DNA of 64,000 nt, from the NCBI RefSeq assembly GCF_017116825.1, contig NZ_JAFIRD010000003.1:1-64000 (forward strand), in the 5' to 3' direction. Below are positions 32,364 through 43,666 of the stretch, piece by piece (the stretch's first letter is position 1; every line of letters begins with the position of its first letter). The translations under genes and the position numbers were made by a program. The notes under the pieces are model-generated. The model worked only from the letters and a program-made list of their open reading frames with translations, was not told where the DNA came from and made no database searches. The stretch comes from Mycoplasma enhydrae. GTDB taxonomy: Bacteria > Bacillota_I > Bacilli_A > Mycoplasmatales > Metamycoplasmataceae.

Positions 32364-33341
32364 TTATTTTATAAATTCTAATGTTAGCAGGTCAACAAAT
32401 ATTTCATCTTTAATTTTGCCTTGTTTTAGTTCAACATCAATTTTGGCAATATTAGTAATTAGACTATCTAGTTTTTTCAAACCAATTTTATTTAAAAACT
32501 CTCTATGTAATTTAACTCGATATGGATGAATATTAATAACTTTCGAAATTTCATCATTAGTAGGTTTTGTATTCTTTAAAACTGCAATGTTTTTTGAATT
32601 AATTAGAATTGAGGCAATTTGATTTAGAATTTGATTTGAATCAATTCCATAGTTTAATTGTTCTTGAATCTTTTTAACAATATCCTGGGGATTTTTTCAT
32701 TTTAAAATTGCTTCAGTTAAAGCAAAATCAATATTATTAGACATTGAAAAATTATTGTCGTCAATCATTTTTTGGCTAATATTTTTATCAACTAAAATTA
32801 ATTTATCTATTTCAGATTCGATTAAGCTTAAATTATTAGGCATATTAACTAAGAAGTTGGCCAAAGTAATTTCTGAAATGGTGGCATTTTTTTGTTTTAT
32901 CATCTTATAAACGAATGCAAATAATTCACGTTCTTCAAGTTTATTAGCTTCTATTATTTTAGAAAATTTAGATACAAATAAATATGCGCTCGAGGGGCTA
33001 AAAGAAGTATCATATTTATAAATTTCTTGACTAAAAATGAATGTGCAATTTCCAGCATTATTCAATTGTTTTATTAATTGTACAAATTCATCAATAACAC
33101 TCTTAGAAATTTTATTTTTTAAATTGAAAAAATATGGATTTTTAATAATAACAACTTTTTTAGCACTAAACAATCCTAGATTACTTAATGTTTCAGCAAA
33201 CTCTTCAATACTAAAAAAATCATAGAACTTTATAAGATCTATTTCTTCTTTAATAGCCTGTTTTTCAGCATTTAATATTTCATCAATTTTTTGGTTAATA
33301 AAATATTGCTCATCACCTCTAATTAAATACATATTGTTCAT
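32364..33341 (-). CDS. holA: DNA polymerase III delta subunit
   Basis: 325 residues, the typical length, starting MNNMYLIRGDEQYFINQKID, the HolA N-terminus. Delta is the clamp-loader wrench that opens the beta clamp. The AAA-like fold segments KVVIIKNPYFF, TCTFIFSQE-like NCTFIFSQEIYKYD and the helical collar domain fit the family, whose sequence conservation is low. The ATG at 33341 is preceded by TATAAT 7 nt away and no Shine-Dalgarno, so a leaderless mRNA is predicted. It is followed by the GH13-fold gene. Confidence 0.88.
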
Positions 33342-33348
33342 GTATTAT

Positions 33349-33354
33349 ATTATA
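33349..33354 (-). promoter_or_regulatory. Promoter -10 of holA, 7 nt from ATG (leaderless)
   Basis: Minus-strand TATAAT (33354-33349), then ATAATAC and the ATG at 33341. It is back-to-back with the yebC -10, 17 bp away. Confidence 0.6.
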
Positions 33355-33368
33355 AAGACTTTATTTTT

Positions 33369-33377
33369 TGATATAAT
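33369..33377 (+). promoter_or_regulatory. Extended -10 of yebC
   Basis: TG-A-TATAAT (hexamer at 33372-33377). A leader of about 40 nt carries a GGAGC-type Shine-Dalgarno before the ATG at 33424. Confidence 0.6.
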
Positions 33378-33423
33378 GAACAAATATTATTTACTAAATT
33401 TATTTTTATAGAATGGAGCAAAA

Positions 33424-34155
33424 ATGGCAGGACATTCAAAATGAGCTACAACTAAAAATCGCAAGGCTGCAATGGACTCAAAAAGAGCAAAAATGTTTCA
33501 AAAATTTTCAAAAGAAATAATTGTTGCAGCGTCTTTAGGTGGACCCGATCCTGATTCAAACCCCTCACTAAAATTAGCAATTGCTAAAGCTAAAGCTAAA
33601 TCTATGCCAAAGGCAAATATTGAAAAAGCCATTGCTAAAGTATCTGGCGCATCTAAGGAAGCTGTTAATTTTCAAGCGTATTTATATTCAGGTACAGCTT
33701 TTGGTGGTATTAACTTTGTTGTAAGCTGTCTAACTGATAATTTCAATAGACTAGCTTCTAATATTAAACATTATTTTAATAAATACAATGGTCAACTAGG
33801 TAAACAAGGAACAGTACCTTATGTATTCGACCAAAAGGGTTTAATTGAATTTCCTTCAGATGTAGCTTCTGAAGAAGAAGTAATGATGATTGCTTTAGAT
33901 GCCGGTGCTGAAGATTTTAAGATGGAAGATGATTTATATATAATCACAACTCAACCTTCTTCTTTTCAAGCAGTTAAACAAGCATTGGATGAAGCTTTGG
34001 CAATTGAAAATTATTCGACTGCTGAAGTTACATATATTCCTAATTCAGAAATAGAAATTGATGCAGAAAAAGCAGAACAATTAGAAAAATTTGTAGATTT
34101 TTTAGAAGACGATGAAGATATTCAAGAAGTTTGACACAATGCAATTTTTGAATAA
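33424..34155 (+). CDS. yebC: YebC/PmpR family protein (ribosome-associated translation factor or regulator)
   Basis: 243 residues beginning [32 protein letters not shown], the signature of YebC (the Trp is TGA). Further family motifs are GGPDPDSNPSLKLAIAKAKAKSMPKANIEKAI, GTAFGGINFVVSCLTDN, and LGKQGTVPYVFDQKG. Members act as DNA-binding regulators or help translation through proline stretches; which applies here is not shown. The last residues after a TGA Trp codon are WHNAIFE. Own extended -10 promoter and terminator. Confidence 0.94.
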
Positions 34156-34178
34156 AATAATTAGCAAAAAAATTGATT

Positions 34179-34212
34179 AATCTTAGATTAAATTTCTAGG
34201 ATTATTTTTTTC
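34179..34212 (+). terminator. Terminator after yebC
   Basis: AATCTTAGA (34179-34187) pairs with TCTAGGATT (34195-34203) with one G-U, followed by ATTTTTTT. Confidence 0.75.
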
Positions 34213-34254
34213 TCTTATTTTTCTTCAAAAACATAAAGTTAAAATTATTTTTTT

Positions 34255-34267
34255 TATATTTAAAATA
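34255..34267 (+). promoter_or_regulatory. -10 box 6 nt before the comEA ATG (leaderless)
   Basis: TATATT at 34255-34260, then TAAAAT and the ATG at 34267. No Shine-Dalgarno is present. Confidence 0.5.
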
Positions 34268-34785
34268 TGAAAATAAAATTAAACAAGAAAAAACTCGCTT
34301 TAGGCTTAAGTTTATTTTTGCTTTCATCATCAATTTTGATTGGAGGCATTATTATTAAAACACAAATAATTGATAAACTAAAGCCAAATGCAAACAAAGA
34401 AATTGAAAACAAATATATAACAGTTAAAGTCTCAGGAGCAATAAAGTATCCTGGTGAATATTCAATTAAAAAAGGTTCAACATATCAAGATGTTTTTAAA
34501 GAATGCATATTACTATCGGGCGCTGAATTAAGTGGAATTAATCGACAAGAAGTTTTGCTAGAAAATAAGAATATTTATATTCCATTTTTAAAAGATAGAA
34601 AGCTAAAACTTAGCGATATTACGAATGCTGAAATACTAATTAAAATTGGACTAAAACCTGGTATAGCTAAAAAAGTATTTGATTATTTAAAGGATAATAA
34701 AATTATAAGTTGAGATGAAGTATTAAAAATACCAGGAGTTGGTGAAAAAACTTATTTATTACTAACAAAAAATATAGCTATATAA
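34267..34785 (+). CDS. comEA: ComEA-like DNA-binding competence protein
   Basis: 172 residues. N-terminal membrane anchor (LALGLSLFLLSSSILIGGIIIK, about 11-32), an SLBB-type segment (YITVKVSGAIKYPGEYSIKKGSTYQDVF), then two helix-hairpin-helix units (ILIKIGLKPGIAKKVFDYLKDNKIIS and WDEVLKIPGVGEKTYLLL). ComEA binds double-stranded DNA at the outer membrane face and hands it to ComEC. Directly followed by comEC, with overlapping or abutting frames. The family is kept in mycoplasmas, perhaps for nucleotide scavenging. Confidence 0.9.
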
Positions 34786-36089
34786 ATTCAATTTTTCCTA
34801 GTGTTTTAGCTAGTTTTCTTGTTGTTTGTATATTTTTAAAAATCAGCTACTTTATTACTATTCCTCTTTTAATTGTTGTTTGCTTTTTAAATAGTCTAAA
34901 TTTAAAGTTTTGAAATTTATTTTTATTTTTTAGTGTTATTTTAGTAATTAGTTTGCTTATATATCAATTTTTATTTAAAAAGTATGACGGTCAAGAAATT
35001 GAAGGAAATTATGAACTAATCAAGAAATACAAAAATAAACTAATTTTTAGATATAAACAATTTAATTTTCAAGTAAATATTAAGGATAATAAATTTAATT
35101 TAAATGAAAATTTAAAAATCAATCTTCTCTTTTATGTGTCAGGAAAAATGCAAAAGTTGAATGAAATTAGTTTATTTAATATAAGAAATCAAATATTTTA
35201 CAATTTTAATTATTCAAATTTAGCATATATAAAAGAAATTCCAAACAGCAATTTTATTTATCATTCTAATGAAATTGTGCAAGACTATTTAAATATTATT
35301 GTATTAAATAGATATTCATATGTAAGTTCAATATATAAAAAATTAAGTGATTTAAATATAATTCATTTTTTTACTATTAGCGGGTTTCATTTTAGTTTAA
35401 TATATTCTTTTTTATCTTTCATTTTTAAAAAAATCAAAATTAAAAAACCATATAATGAATTAATATCATTAATGTTCTTGCTAGTTTATTTAATAATATT
35501 AGGTCACAAAATTAGCGCAATAAGAGCAATGCTTTTTCTTTTAATAAATTTTATTAATAAAAACTTTTTAAAATCAAAATTTAGCAAAATATCATTACTA
35601 GCAATTAGTGCTCTAACAATGAGTTTATATAATCCGTTTGAATTTTTTTCATATTCATTTATTCTTTCATATATAATTACACTTTTAATATTAATTACAT
35701 ATGATTTGTGCAAGAAACTAAATATTTATGCCAAGAATATTATTGTTATTTTAGTTGCTCATTTGAGTTCGACTCTAATTATTCACACTTTTAGTGATAA
35801 GTACAATATTTTTTCAATTTTTATTCAAGTTTTAGTAGCCCCTTGAATATCATTTAATTTTATTATCAGTATATTATTATTTAAAACAGGTTTTTTAATT
35901 GAAAAAATTATTTTAATGATGGATAGTTTTTTAAATTTACTTAACACTTCTAATTTTTATTGATATTTCAAAATTTCAAATGAAATTTGTATATTACTTA
36001 TATCTTGAGTGTTGATTATTAATAGAATAAAAATATTTGAAATTTTTGCAATTCCAAATATTAAACGTTATTCATTAATTAATTCATAA
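34782..36089 (+). CDS. comEC: ComEC/Rec2 DNA channel protein (start codon uncertain)
   Basis: About 435 residues ending at TAA 36087-36089. Several transmembrane helices (SVLASFLVVCIFLKI, YFITIPLLIVVCFL, LFLFFSVILVISLLIYQFLF) and the competence-domain motif IIHFFTISGFHFSLIYSFLSF, then IRAMLFLLINF and further helices. The metallo-beta-lactamase domain of long ComEC proteins is absent. No ATG or GTG occurs in frame near the beginning. The open frame reaches back to a TTG at 34710 inside comEA; the coordinate given uses an ATA that overlaps the comEA stop (ATAA), and an ATT at 34791 is another option. The 3' end overlaps convergent ligA by 22 bp. Confidence 0.8.
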
Positions 36090-38071
36090 AATTCATTTTC
36101 ATCAATTACTTTGATTGAAAATTTTTTAGCTTTAGATAATTTTGAACCCGCATCTTCTCCCGCTAATAAGTATTTAGTGGTTGATGAAATGCTAGAAATA
36201 ACTTGGCCGCCATGGCTTATAATAAGTTTTTCAAAATAATTTCTAGGTTTAGAAAGCTTGCCTGTAATAACAAAACTAAGATTTTCTAATTTATTGCTAA
36301 TTTTAGATTCCTTGTATTCTGGATTAAGTCCTAATGATATTAAATTCTTAATTAATTTTTGATTCTCTAAGTTTGAAAATCAATCAATTAAATTATTTGT
36401 TATTTTAGAGCCAAATTCATGATAAGAACTAAATATACTAAAATCAAAAGTTAAAGCATTTTCAAATTTTTTCAATTTAGAAGCAACAAATTTTGCTGTT
36501 TTGGCGCCTATTAACGGTATTGAAAGGCCAAAAATTAGCTTATCTAAGGATTTGGTCTTTGATTCTTCAATCGAAAATAGCATTTTTGAAATTGATAATT
36601 TTCCAAAACCTTCAATTTTGATTAATTCATCTTCATGATCTTTTAGTTTAAAAATATCTACAACATTTTTTATAAAACCTAATTTATTAAAAGTGATAAT
36701 ATTTTTTTCGCCTAATGTATTTATATCTAAACCTTCTTTAGAAGCAAAGTGTATCAATTTTTTGACTTTAATTTCAGAACAGTTTTCATTATTACAATAT
36801 TGTTCTAAAAAAGTTTCATTAAAAACTAATTCACTATTACAATAGGGACAATTTTTAAAGTAATTGAATGGTTCTAAATTATTTTTGTTAGCAATGCCAA
36901 TTACACAAGGTATTATTTCACCGGCCTTTTGAATGTAAACTTCATCGCCTATATTTATGCCTAAATCACTTATAAATTGAAAATTGTTTAATGTTGCAAA
37001 AGCCACTTTGGTGCCTGATATTTCAACTTCTTCTAAAGAAGCGTTATAAGTAATTAAACCTGTTCGACCTACTGTAATAAAAATGTCTTTCAATAATGTT
37101 GAAGCTATATCAGGCTCATATTTAAAAGCAATGGCTGAATGAGGAAATTTAGAAGTGGTTCCAAGTTTTTCGTAATATTTAAGCTCATTTAATTTAATTA
37201 CAATACCATCTGTTTCATAATTTAAGAGTTTTCTTTTTTGTTTAAATTCCTTTATATAGTTTTCGATGTCTTCTAAACTATGAACTTTTTGAGACTCAGC
37301 TGTAATTTCAAAACCTAATTTTTTTAGAAAATTAAAAGATTCTTCCATAGTTTTGAGCCCATGTTTTTCAGCTAAAACTACATAATATAAAAACGCAGAT
37401 AATTGTCTTTCTCTTACAATAACAGGGTTAAGCTGTCTTAATGTCCCAGCAGCTGCATTTCTTGGATTGGCCATTGCGGGTTTATTTTGTGCTAATAAAT
37501 TTTTATTCAAAGCATCAAATTTATCTAAAGCTAAAAATACTTCGCCTCTAACTTCTAAATCTTCGAAATAATTAATATTTTTAGGAACATTTTCAATTTG
37601 CAATATATTTTGAGTAACATCTTCGCCAACTAAACCATTTCCTCGAGTTAAAGCTTGAAATAATTTACCATTTTTATATTTAATTGAAATTGAAAGTCCA
37701 TCAATTTTAGGTTCTATAAAAAAACTAAAATTTTTGGCTATTTTCTTAATATTTTCAATAAATTTAATAATTTCTTCAATTTTGTATGCTTTATTTAAAG
37801 AAAGCATAGAATGTTCATGTGATACTCTTTTAAATATTTTAGCAGCATGAGCATTAATACGATTAGTAGGAGATAATTCTAGTTCCTCATCACTAAAAAG
37901 AGAGCTATATTCTTGCTCTAATTTTTTTAGTTTATTGAACTCTATATCATATATTTCATCACTAACAATCGGATTGTCCAAATCATAATAATGTTTATCT
38001 CATAAACTAATTTTGTCTTGTAATTGCTTGATTTCTAATTTTATTTTTTCATTATTAGTCTTATTAGTCAT
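36068..38071 (-). CDS. ligA: NAD-dependent DNA ligase
   Basis: 667 residues, the normal length. The adenylation lysine is K122 in EPKIDGLSISIKYKNG, with LTRGNGLVGEDVTQN and RNAAAGTLRQL downstream. OB fold, then the C4 zinc finger CPYC...CNNENC, helix-hairpin-helix domain (LIKIEGFGKLSISKMLFSIE) and a C-terminal BRCT domain (LSFVITGKLSKPRNYFEKLIISHGGQV). It seals nicks in replication and repair using NAD. The ATG at 38071 is 3 nt after the ecfT stop, so ligA ends the ecf operon. The tail overlaps comEC by 22 bp on the opposite strand. Confidence 0.97.
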
Positions 38072-38074
38072 ATT

Positions 38075-39025
38075 CTAAACTCTTTGGAATGTTAATAATC
38101 ATCAAGAAGGTAAATAAACTTGGTCAATCTTAGTAACTATAATCATTGATGTTAGACCTACAAGTATGATAGTTGTAATAATATCTCTTCAGTTCGGTCT
38201 TAAAACACGATAATGTGTTCTTTTTGAATATGGTTCATATCCTCTTGAAGTCATAGCATCCGCTAGATCATTTGCTTTATTAAATGATGAAACAAACAAT
38301 GGAATCATTAAAACTATAAAAGATTTTGTTTTATCTTTAAAACTTCCATTTTTAAAATCTATTCCACGACTAGATTGAGCTTTCATAATTCTTCCCGCTT
38401 CATCTAGTAATGTTGGAATAAATCTTAAAGCAATTGAAATAATCATAGTTATTATTTCTGTTGGAATTTTAATTAATTTCAAGGGATATAACAAATCATT
38501 AATTGCTCTAGTTAATAGCACAGGTTTTGTTGAAACTGTTAGAGATGTAGTTATTAGAATAACTCCGTATATTCTTAAAAAGATGGTAACTGAGCGATGA
38601 ATTGTAAACAAATTTAATTGGAAAATTGATTTTACATCATTTTTAGGGGCCAAATATGTAACATTAACAATTAGTTTTCCTCGATAAATAACATATGCAT
38701 CAGCATTAACTTCTGAAGAAAGGGGAATATATTTATCAACATCATTAAACATAACAGCACCTTTGACTGTAAACATGTTAATAATTAATAAAAATAATGC
38801 AATGTATAATGGTAACTTTAGTTTTTTAAATACAGATTTAACTGATTTTGTTGCCAAAATATATATTACCATACTTAAAATTACTAAAACTCCTAAGGTT
38901 AAATAATGTTCAGCTAGAAAAAATAAAACAATAAATAAAATGTTGCCTAAAAATTTTAGACGAGGATCTAATTTATGAATTGGAGTATCAATGTTTAAGT
39001 ACTTACCAATAATTGACTTATTCAT
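38075..39025 (-). CDS. ecfT: ECF transporter transmembrane subunit EcfT
   Basis: 316 residues. Starts [37 protein letters not shown], the typical EcfT opening, with about six hydrophobic segments. The two coupling-helix signatures near the C-terminus are AQSSRGIDF and AMTSRGYEPYSKR (A-x-x-x-R-G), which contact the ATPases. With EcfA1/A2 and a separate substrate-binding S protein (not in this window) it imports vitamins. The ATG shares one base with the ecfA2 stop (TAATG). Residues from about 78-150 form a longer extracellular-type insertion than in compact EcfT. Confidence 0.94.
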
Positions 39026-40050
39026 TATTTTGCTCCTTTTTTAGATCTTATTTGTTTATTAATTTCATTTGCTAGTTCATTAATATTTGTTACTTTTCCA
39101 ATATTAAAACCTTTTTGTTTTAGCTCTTCTACATAAGAAAGCAGTTTGGTAGGAATTAAATTGTTCTCAATTAAGAATTTATTATCATTCAAGATATCAT
39201 AAGTATTGCCATCTCTAATAATTTTGCCCTGTTTTACAAATATTGTTCTATTTGTTCATCTTAAGGCATTATCTAAGTCATGAGTAACAATAATTATTGT
39301 TGTTCCATTTTTATATAAGTTATAAAACAGTTGCAACATATCTTCTACACCCTGAGGATCTAGCCCGGCTGTAGGTTCATCTAAAACCAAGAATTTTGGT
39401 TCCATGGCTAAAATTCCTGCTAGTGCAACTCTTCTTTTTTGACCTCCAGAAAGATTAAAGGGACTTCTTTGTAAATAATCTAAGGGTAAATTAACTAATT
39501 CTAAGTATTTAGCAGCCAAAGCTTTAGCTTTTTGTTTTTTAACACCCATAGATACAGGACCAAAAATAATATCTTTTTCAATTGTTGATTCAAATAATTG
39601 ATATTCTGCGAACTGAAAGACAACACCTACTTGTTTTCTTAATGATTTTATATTTTTTATCTTAGACTTTGTTTTTTTAACATTTATGTCTGTATATACA
39701 ATTTCTATTCTTTCTTTTTTAGGGGTTGATTTTCATTCAGATAATTTTGTTAAATAATCTTGAAAATCTTGTTTATATAATTCCTCTGATTCGTATTTTT
39801 TTCTATCTGGTTTGGATGGTCTTGAACGTTTTTTATCTTTTGGAACATCATAAAAATTAATTTGGCCAGCATCTGGAATTAATAATGCATTAAAATGTTC
39901 AATTAAAGTTGTTTTACCTGAACCAGTAGGTCCAATTATTGAAATAGCTTCGCCTTCTTTTAATTCAACACTTACTTCATCTAGAACTTTTATATAAGTT
40001 GGTAATTTTTTATTGTATTCCTTAGTTATTTTATCTACTTTAATTTGCAT
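39025..40050 (-). CDS. ecfA2: ECF transporter ATPase EcfA2
   Basis: 341 residues. Walker [10 protein letters not shown] (about 40-48), Q-loop [11 protein letters not shown], signature [13 protein letters not shown], Walker [14 protein letters not shown], and H-loop [11 protein letters not shown] charged insertion of roughly 70 residues ([22 protein letters not shown]...) lies between Walker A and the Q-loop and makes it longer than EcfA1. It starts inside ecfA1 (16-nt overlap) after a GGAG site and overlaps ecfT by 1 nt, so the three genes are translationally coupled. Confidence 0.94.
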
Positions 40051-40838
40051 AATTTCTCCAATAATTCTTTACCATCGTAAGTGGGCTCAACGCCATTTAT
40101 TAATTGACTTAGTTTATAAATGAAAGGCGAATCTATTTTAGCTATTTCAATAATTTCTTTATTATTTAAAATTTCAATTGGTTTTCCTTGAGCTATTACT
40201 TTACCTCCTGAAAAAACAATCAATTTATCTGCCAATAATGCTTCATCCATATCATGAGTGATTGAAATTAATGTTTTTTTTGTTTTAGCATGCAAATCAT
40301 GAATAATTTTATAAATATCATTTCTTCCTTTAGGGTCTAACATTGAAGTTATTTCGTCAAAAATTATTATTTTAGGATCTAGTGCCAAGGTTGACGCTAT
40401 GGCAACTCTTTGTTTTTGGCCACCTGATAAATTCTGAGGTTCATGGTCTAAAAAATCGCCCATGCCAACTTCATTAGCATAGTTTTTAATAATTTCTTCC
40501 ATTTTTTCATGAGACATGTTTTTATTTTCAAGACCAAAAGCAATATCATCTTCAACGGTTGAACCAATAAATTGGTTGTCAGGATTTTGATATACAATTC
40601 CTATTTTTCTTCTAATTTCTTTTAGATTTTCAGAATTAATTTCAATTCCATCAATAAGTATTTTTCCACTGCTTGCCTTATAAATAGCAGCTAATAATTT
40701 TGAAAAAGTACTTTTTCCCGAACCATTGTGACCTAGTATTGCTACATATTGGCCTTCATTTATCGTTAGATTAATATTGTCTAATGCTAGCTTAGGTGCG
40801 CCAGGGTATTTATAACATAACTTCTTTATTTCAATCAT
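40035..40838 (-). CDS. ecfA1: ECF transporter ATPase EcfA1
   Basis: 267 residues. Walker [11 protein letters not shown]-loop [22 protein letters not shown] (the asymmetric NPDNQ motif typical of EcfA1), signature [14 protein letters not shown], Walker [14 protein letters not shown] and [10 protein letters not shown]. First gene of ecfA1-ecfA2-ecfT-ligA. TATAAT at 40852-40847 lies 8 nt before the ATG with no Shine-Dalgarno, so the transcript is predicted to be leaderless. Confidence 0.95.
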   Translation of the reverse strand: MIEIKKLCYKYPGAPKLALDNINLTINEGQYVAILGHNGSGKSTFSKLLAAIYKASSGKILIDGIEINSENLKEIRRKIGIVYQNPDNQFIGSTVEDDIAFGLENKNMSHEKMEEIIKNYANEVGMGDFLDHEPQNLSGGQKQRVAIASTLALDPKIIIFDEITSMLDPKGRNDIYKIIHDLHAKTKKTLISITHDMDEALLADKLIVFSGGKVIAQGKPIEILNNKEIIEIAKIDSPFIYKLSQLINGVEPTYDGKELLEKLCKLK

Positions 40839-40846
40839 ATTGTTAT

Positions 40847-40852
40847 ATTATA
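40847..40852 (-). promoter_or_regulatory. Promoter -10 of the ecf operon (leaderless)
   Basis: Minus-strand TATAAT followed by ATAACAAT and the ecfA1 ATG at 40838. Confidence 0.6.
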
Positions 40853-40977
40853 TTAAAAAGATAAAAATATAGTTTAAACTGGAAAACAATTTGAGGGAAA
40901 AATTGTGCTTTTTATTAATGTATTAATAAGTTTGTGTAAACAACTAAAAAGTTTAAGTTTTTCAAAAACCTAAATTT

Positions 40978-40986
40978 GTGTTAAAA
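40978..40986 (+). promoter_or_regulatory. Extended -10 of the lipoprotein gene
   Basis: TG-T-TAAAAT just upstream of the lipoprotein gene; the leader of about 25 nt carries AAGAGG before the ATG at 41018. Confidence 0.45.
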
Positions 40987-41017
40987 TTACCTTATATCAA
41001 ACAACAAGAGGTTATAT

Positions 41018-43072
41018 ATGAACAAAAACAAAAAAACTATGCTGATTTTAAGTTCAAGCGCATTGCTAGTTCCTGCAATTGCAGCTATTTCAGCAAAATG
41101 TAAAAACGATGAAGTTCCAAATACAAAAACAGAAGAGCAAATTAAACAAGAATTAAACGAATTAGCTAAAAATCTTGATATAAATATTGATTCGACTAAA
41201 TATACAATTGAAGAAGCTTTAGATATTAACAAATATACTTTTACACTTGCTAAAGAATACAAATTGGAAGCTAACATTGTAAAAAAAGGTACTGATAAAG
41301 TTGAATTAACTTATACAATAAAATCAATAAAAGACAACATTTCATCAAACCCTTATAAAAAAGAGTTTTCTAATTTTGTTAATCCACACACTGAAACAGA
41401 GCAAGAAAAAATTAATAGAATTGCTAGAAATCTAAGCATTACATTAGATAAAAAATTCGGAATAGATGATGCTTTAAGTATTTCAAATTACAAATACACA
41501 CTAGAGCATCCATATAAACTAAAAGCTACTATTACTAAAAAATCTAGCACAGTTATTGTTTTGAAATATAAGATAATAAAACCGGGCACTCCAAAAATTG
41601 AATCTGAAGAAATTGAAAAAGAATTTTTATTTGAGATTAAAAATTTAGGTGAATGAAAAGACACTCCAGCAGAAGTAAATGGATTAAATTTTGATAAATA
41701 CTCTGCACTAGGATCATTTTATAACATTAACAATAAAATGACAGTTTCAGAAGCTTTAGAGATACTAAAAAACAATAAAACTTCTGGAAATATTAAAGTA
41801 TCTAATGTTGTTTTTGAACAATATGATGAAAGTAATGGTAATTTAAAATTAAAATTTGATTTAGAAATTGAAGGCAACAAAATAAACACAGGTTTAGTAT
41901 CTATTTTTGGTTTTAAAAAGATTGAATCATTTGATATTAGTCTTATAAATGTAGAAATATATCGTGACAAACTAATTAAAGAAAAAAAACAAATATCTGA
42001 TATTGAAAACAATAATTTATCTGAATACTTAAAATTAATTACTAAAGATGAAACAAATCAAAATGTTAATATTTTAGATTTAACTAAGAAATATCCAAAT
42101 AATTATGTTGTAACAAAAGCAATTACTTTTACAAATAATAAAAAAGAAAAAGTTAATTTCGAAATTGAAACAAGATATAAAAAGAAAACTAGTGCTGCTC
42201 AAGCAGAAGAAGTTGTCGTTAAAAAAATTGATGGTATAGCTAAAGAAATATTAAAAAGTAAAATTGAAGTACAAGAAATTTTGAACTACATAATCGATAA
42301 TGAAATTGAAGAAAAAGACATTGAAAACAAGCAAGATAAATATGCTTCTTCTTATCTATACAGGAACAGAATTCTAGATCAAATTGCTTCTGATTTTGTT
42401 GTTAATAAAAAACAAGATTATTGAGATAATGGTTCAAGAGCCATTGAGTTTGTAACTCAAGAAAATTGATTCAAAATTGATGATAACTTAGGAAAAATTG
42501 AACTTACTTTCAACCTAAAGGTCACAATTGATGGAAAAACTCACCTATCAAAATATCGTACTTTTGAATTTTTAGGTTTTAAAAAATTAGATGAAAAAAT
42601 TGTAGATGAATTTCAATTAAATTTTAATCAAAACGAGAATAATGCCAAAAACTTTTTTGAAAAAATAAAGGCAGAATATAAGAAGAATCCAGGACAAGGT
42701 TTTACATTAGATAAAAATTGAGTGGGAACAAATTTAATGTTTGGATATGAAAAACAATTTCTAAGAACCGTTGGTGTTCATCCTCATAATAAATTAGAAT
42801 ATCAAAAAAGTTCAATACTAACACTAAATCTAGGTGGAGAAACTGTTGAAAATGCAATACAAAACAATACACAACTAAAGGGACCTGGAGCTAGATCAGA
42901 ATTCGAAATTGTAAACTTATATGCTTATTTTAAAAACATTACAATTGAATCTATAGAATCAAATAGAGTTTATTTTAAATTAAATTATGATCTTAGAATT
43001 AACATTAACTCTCATACAAAACCTTTTGTAGAAAAAGAACAAAGTGTTTCATGATACTTCAATCTACCATAA
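41018..43072 (+). CDS. Surface lipoprotein with repeated Lipoprotein_17-type domains
   Basis: 684 residues. Signal peptide MNKNKKTMLILSSSALLVPA... with lipobox ISAKC, so Cys28 should be lipidated and the protein anchored outside the membrane. It then has several copies of a ~100-residue module: (I)..I(A/L)..L.I.(L/I)D....I.DAL.I..Y.(F/Y)TL...YKL.A.I.KK....V.L.Y.I, followed in later copies by a closing GFKK segment (VSIFGFKKIESFD, FEFLGFKKLDEK). These match the lipoprotein-associated type-17 domain of mycoplasma variable lipoproteins. No phase-variation repeat is visible. Shares a bidirectional terminator with hpt. Function unknown, likely host interaction. Confidence 0.85.
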
Positions 43073-43082
43073 TTTAAATAAC

Positions 43083-43114
43083 AAAAAATCGGGAAATCAT
43101 TATTCCGATTTTTT
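43083..43114. terminator. Bidirectional terminator between lipoprotein gene and hpt
   Basis: AAAAAATCGG pairs with CCGATTTTTT around a loop of about 12 nt; the hpt stop codon (43100-43102) lies inside the loop. Confidence 0.75.
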
Positions 43115-43666
43115 AATCATGTTTCTTTTGATTGTTCCAATATATGGTAATTGGCGCATTTTTTCTTCTCAATCAAAGCCAAAGCCTACAACAAAGTCAT
43201 CTTTATTAACTAAAAACCCAAAATTGTCTGGCTCAAATTTAACTATTCTACCGCTAGGTTTATTTAAAAGTGATAAAACTTTTAAACTCTTAGGGTTTCG
43301 AGATTTTAGAATTGATACTACTTTTGTCATCGTTCTAGCTGTGTCAATTATATCTTCAACAATTAAAACATCTCTATCTTCAATATTGTTAACTAAATCT
43401 AAAATTATTTTGACATTTCCGGAAGATTTATCAGTTCCCTCATATGAACTTGTAATCATAAAATCACTAACAAAATCAATATCAATGCTTTTAATTAGTT
43501 GAGCATAAAAAGGAAGACAACCTTTTAATAATCCGACAATTATTAAGTTATTGGAATGCTTGTATTCTTCATTAACTCATTGGCTTAATTCATGTATCTT
43601 ATTTTCTAATTCTTCTTTGGAAAATAAAACTTTTTCAATTCGGTTATCTATTTTTTGGTTTTGCAT
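43100..43666 (-). CDS. hpt: Hypoxanthine phosphoribosyltransferase
   Basis: 188 residues. Purine salvage enzyme transferring PRPP onto hypoxanthine or guanine. The PRPP-binding loop is VLIVEDIIDTARTM, preceded by SYEGTDKSSGNVKI (the flexible loop), with LLKGCLPFYAQL near the N-terminus and VGFGFDWEEKMRQLPYIG near the end. The Trp in GFDW is TGA. The start overlaps the upstream kinase gene by 19 nt, so the two salvage enzymes are coupled. Confidence 0.94.

Noticed and set aside
41018-43072. Phase-variable lipoprotein
   Set aside because: No homopolymer or short tandem repeat occurs in its promoter or early codons.
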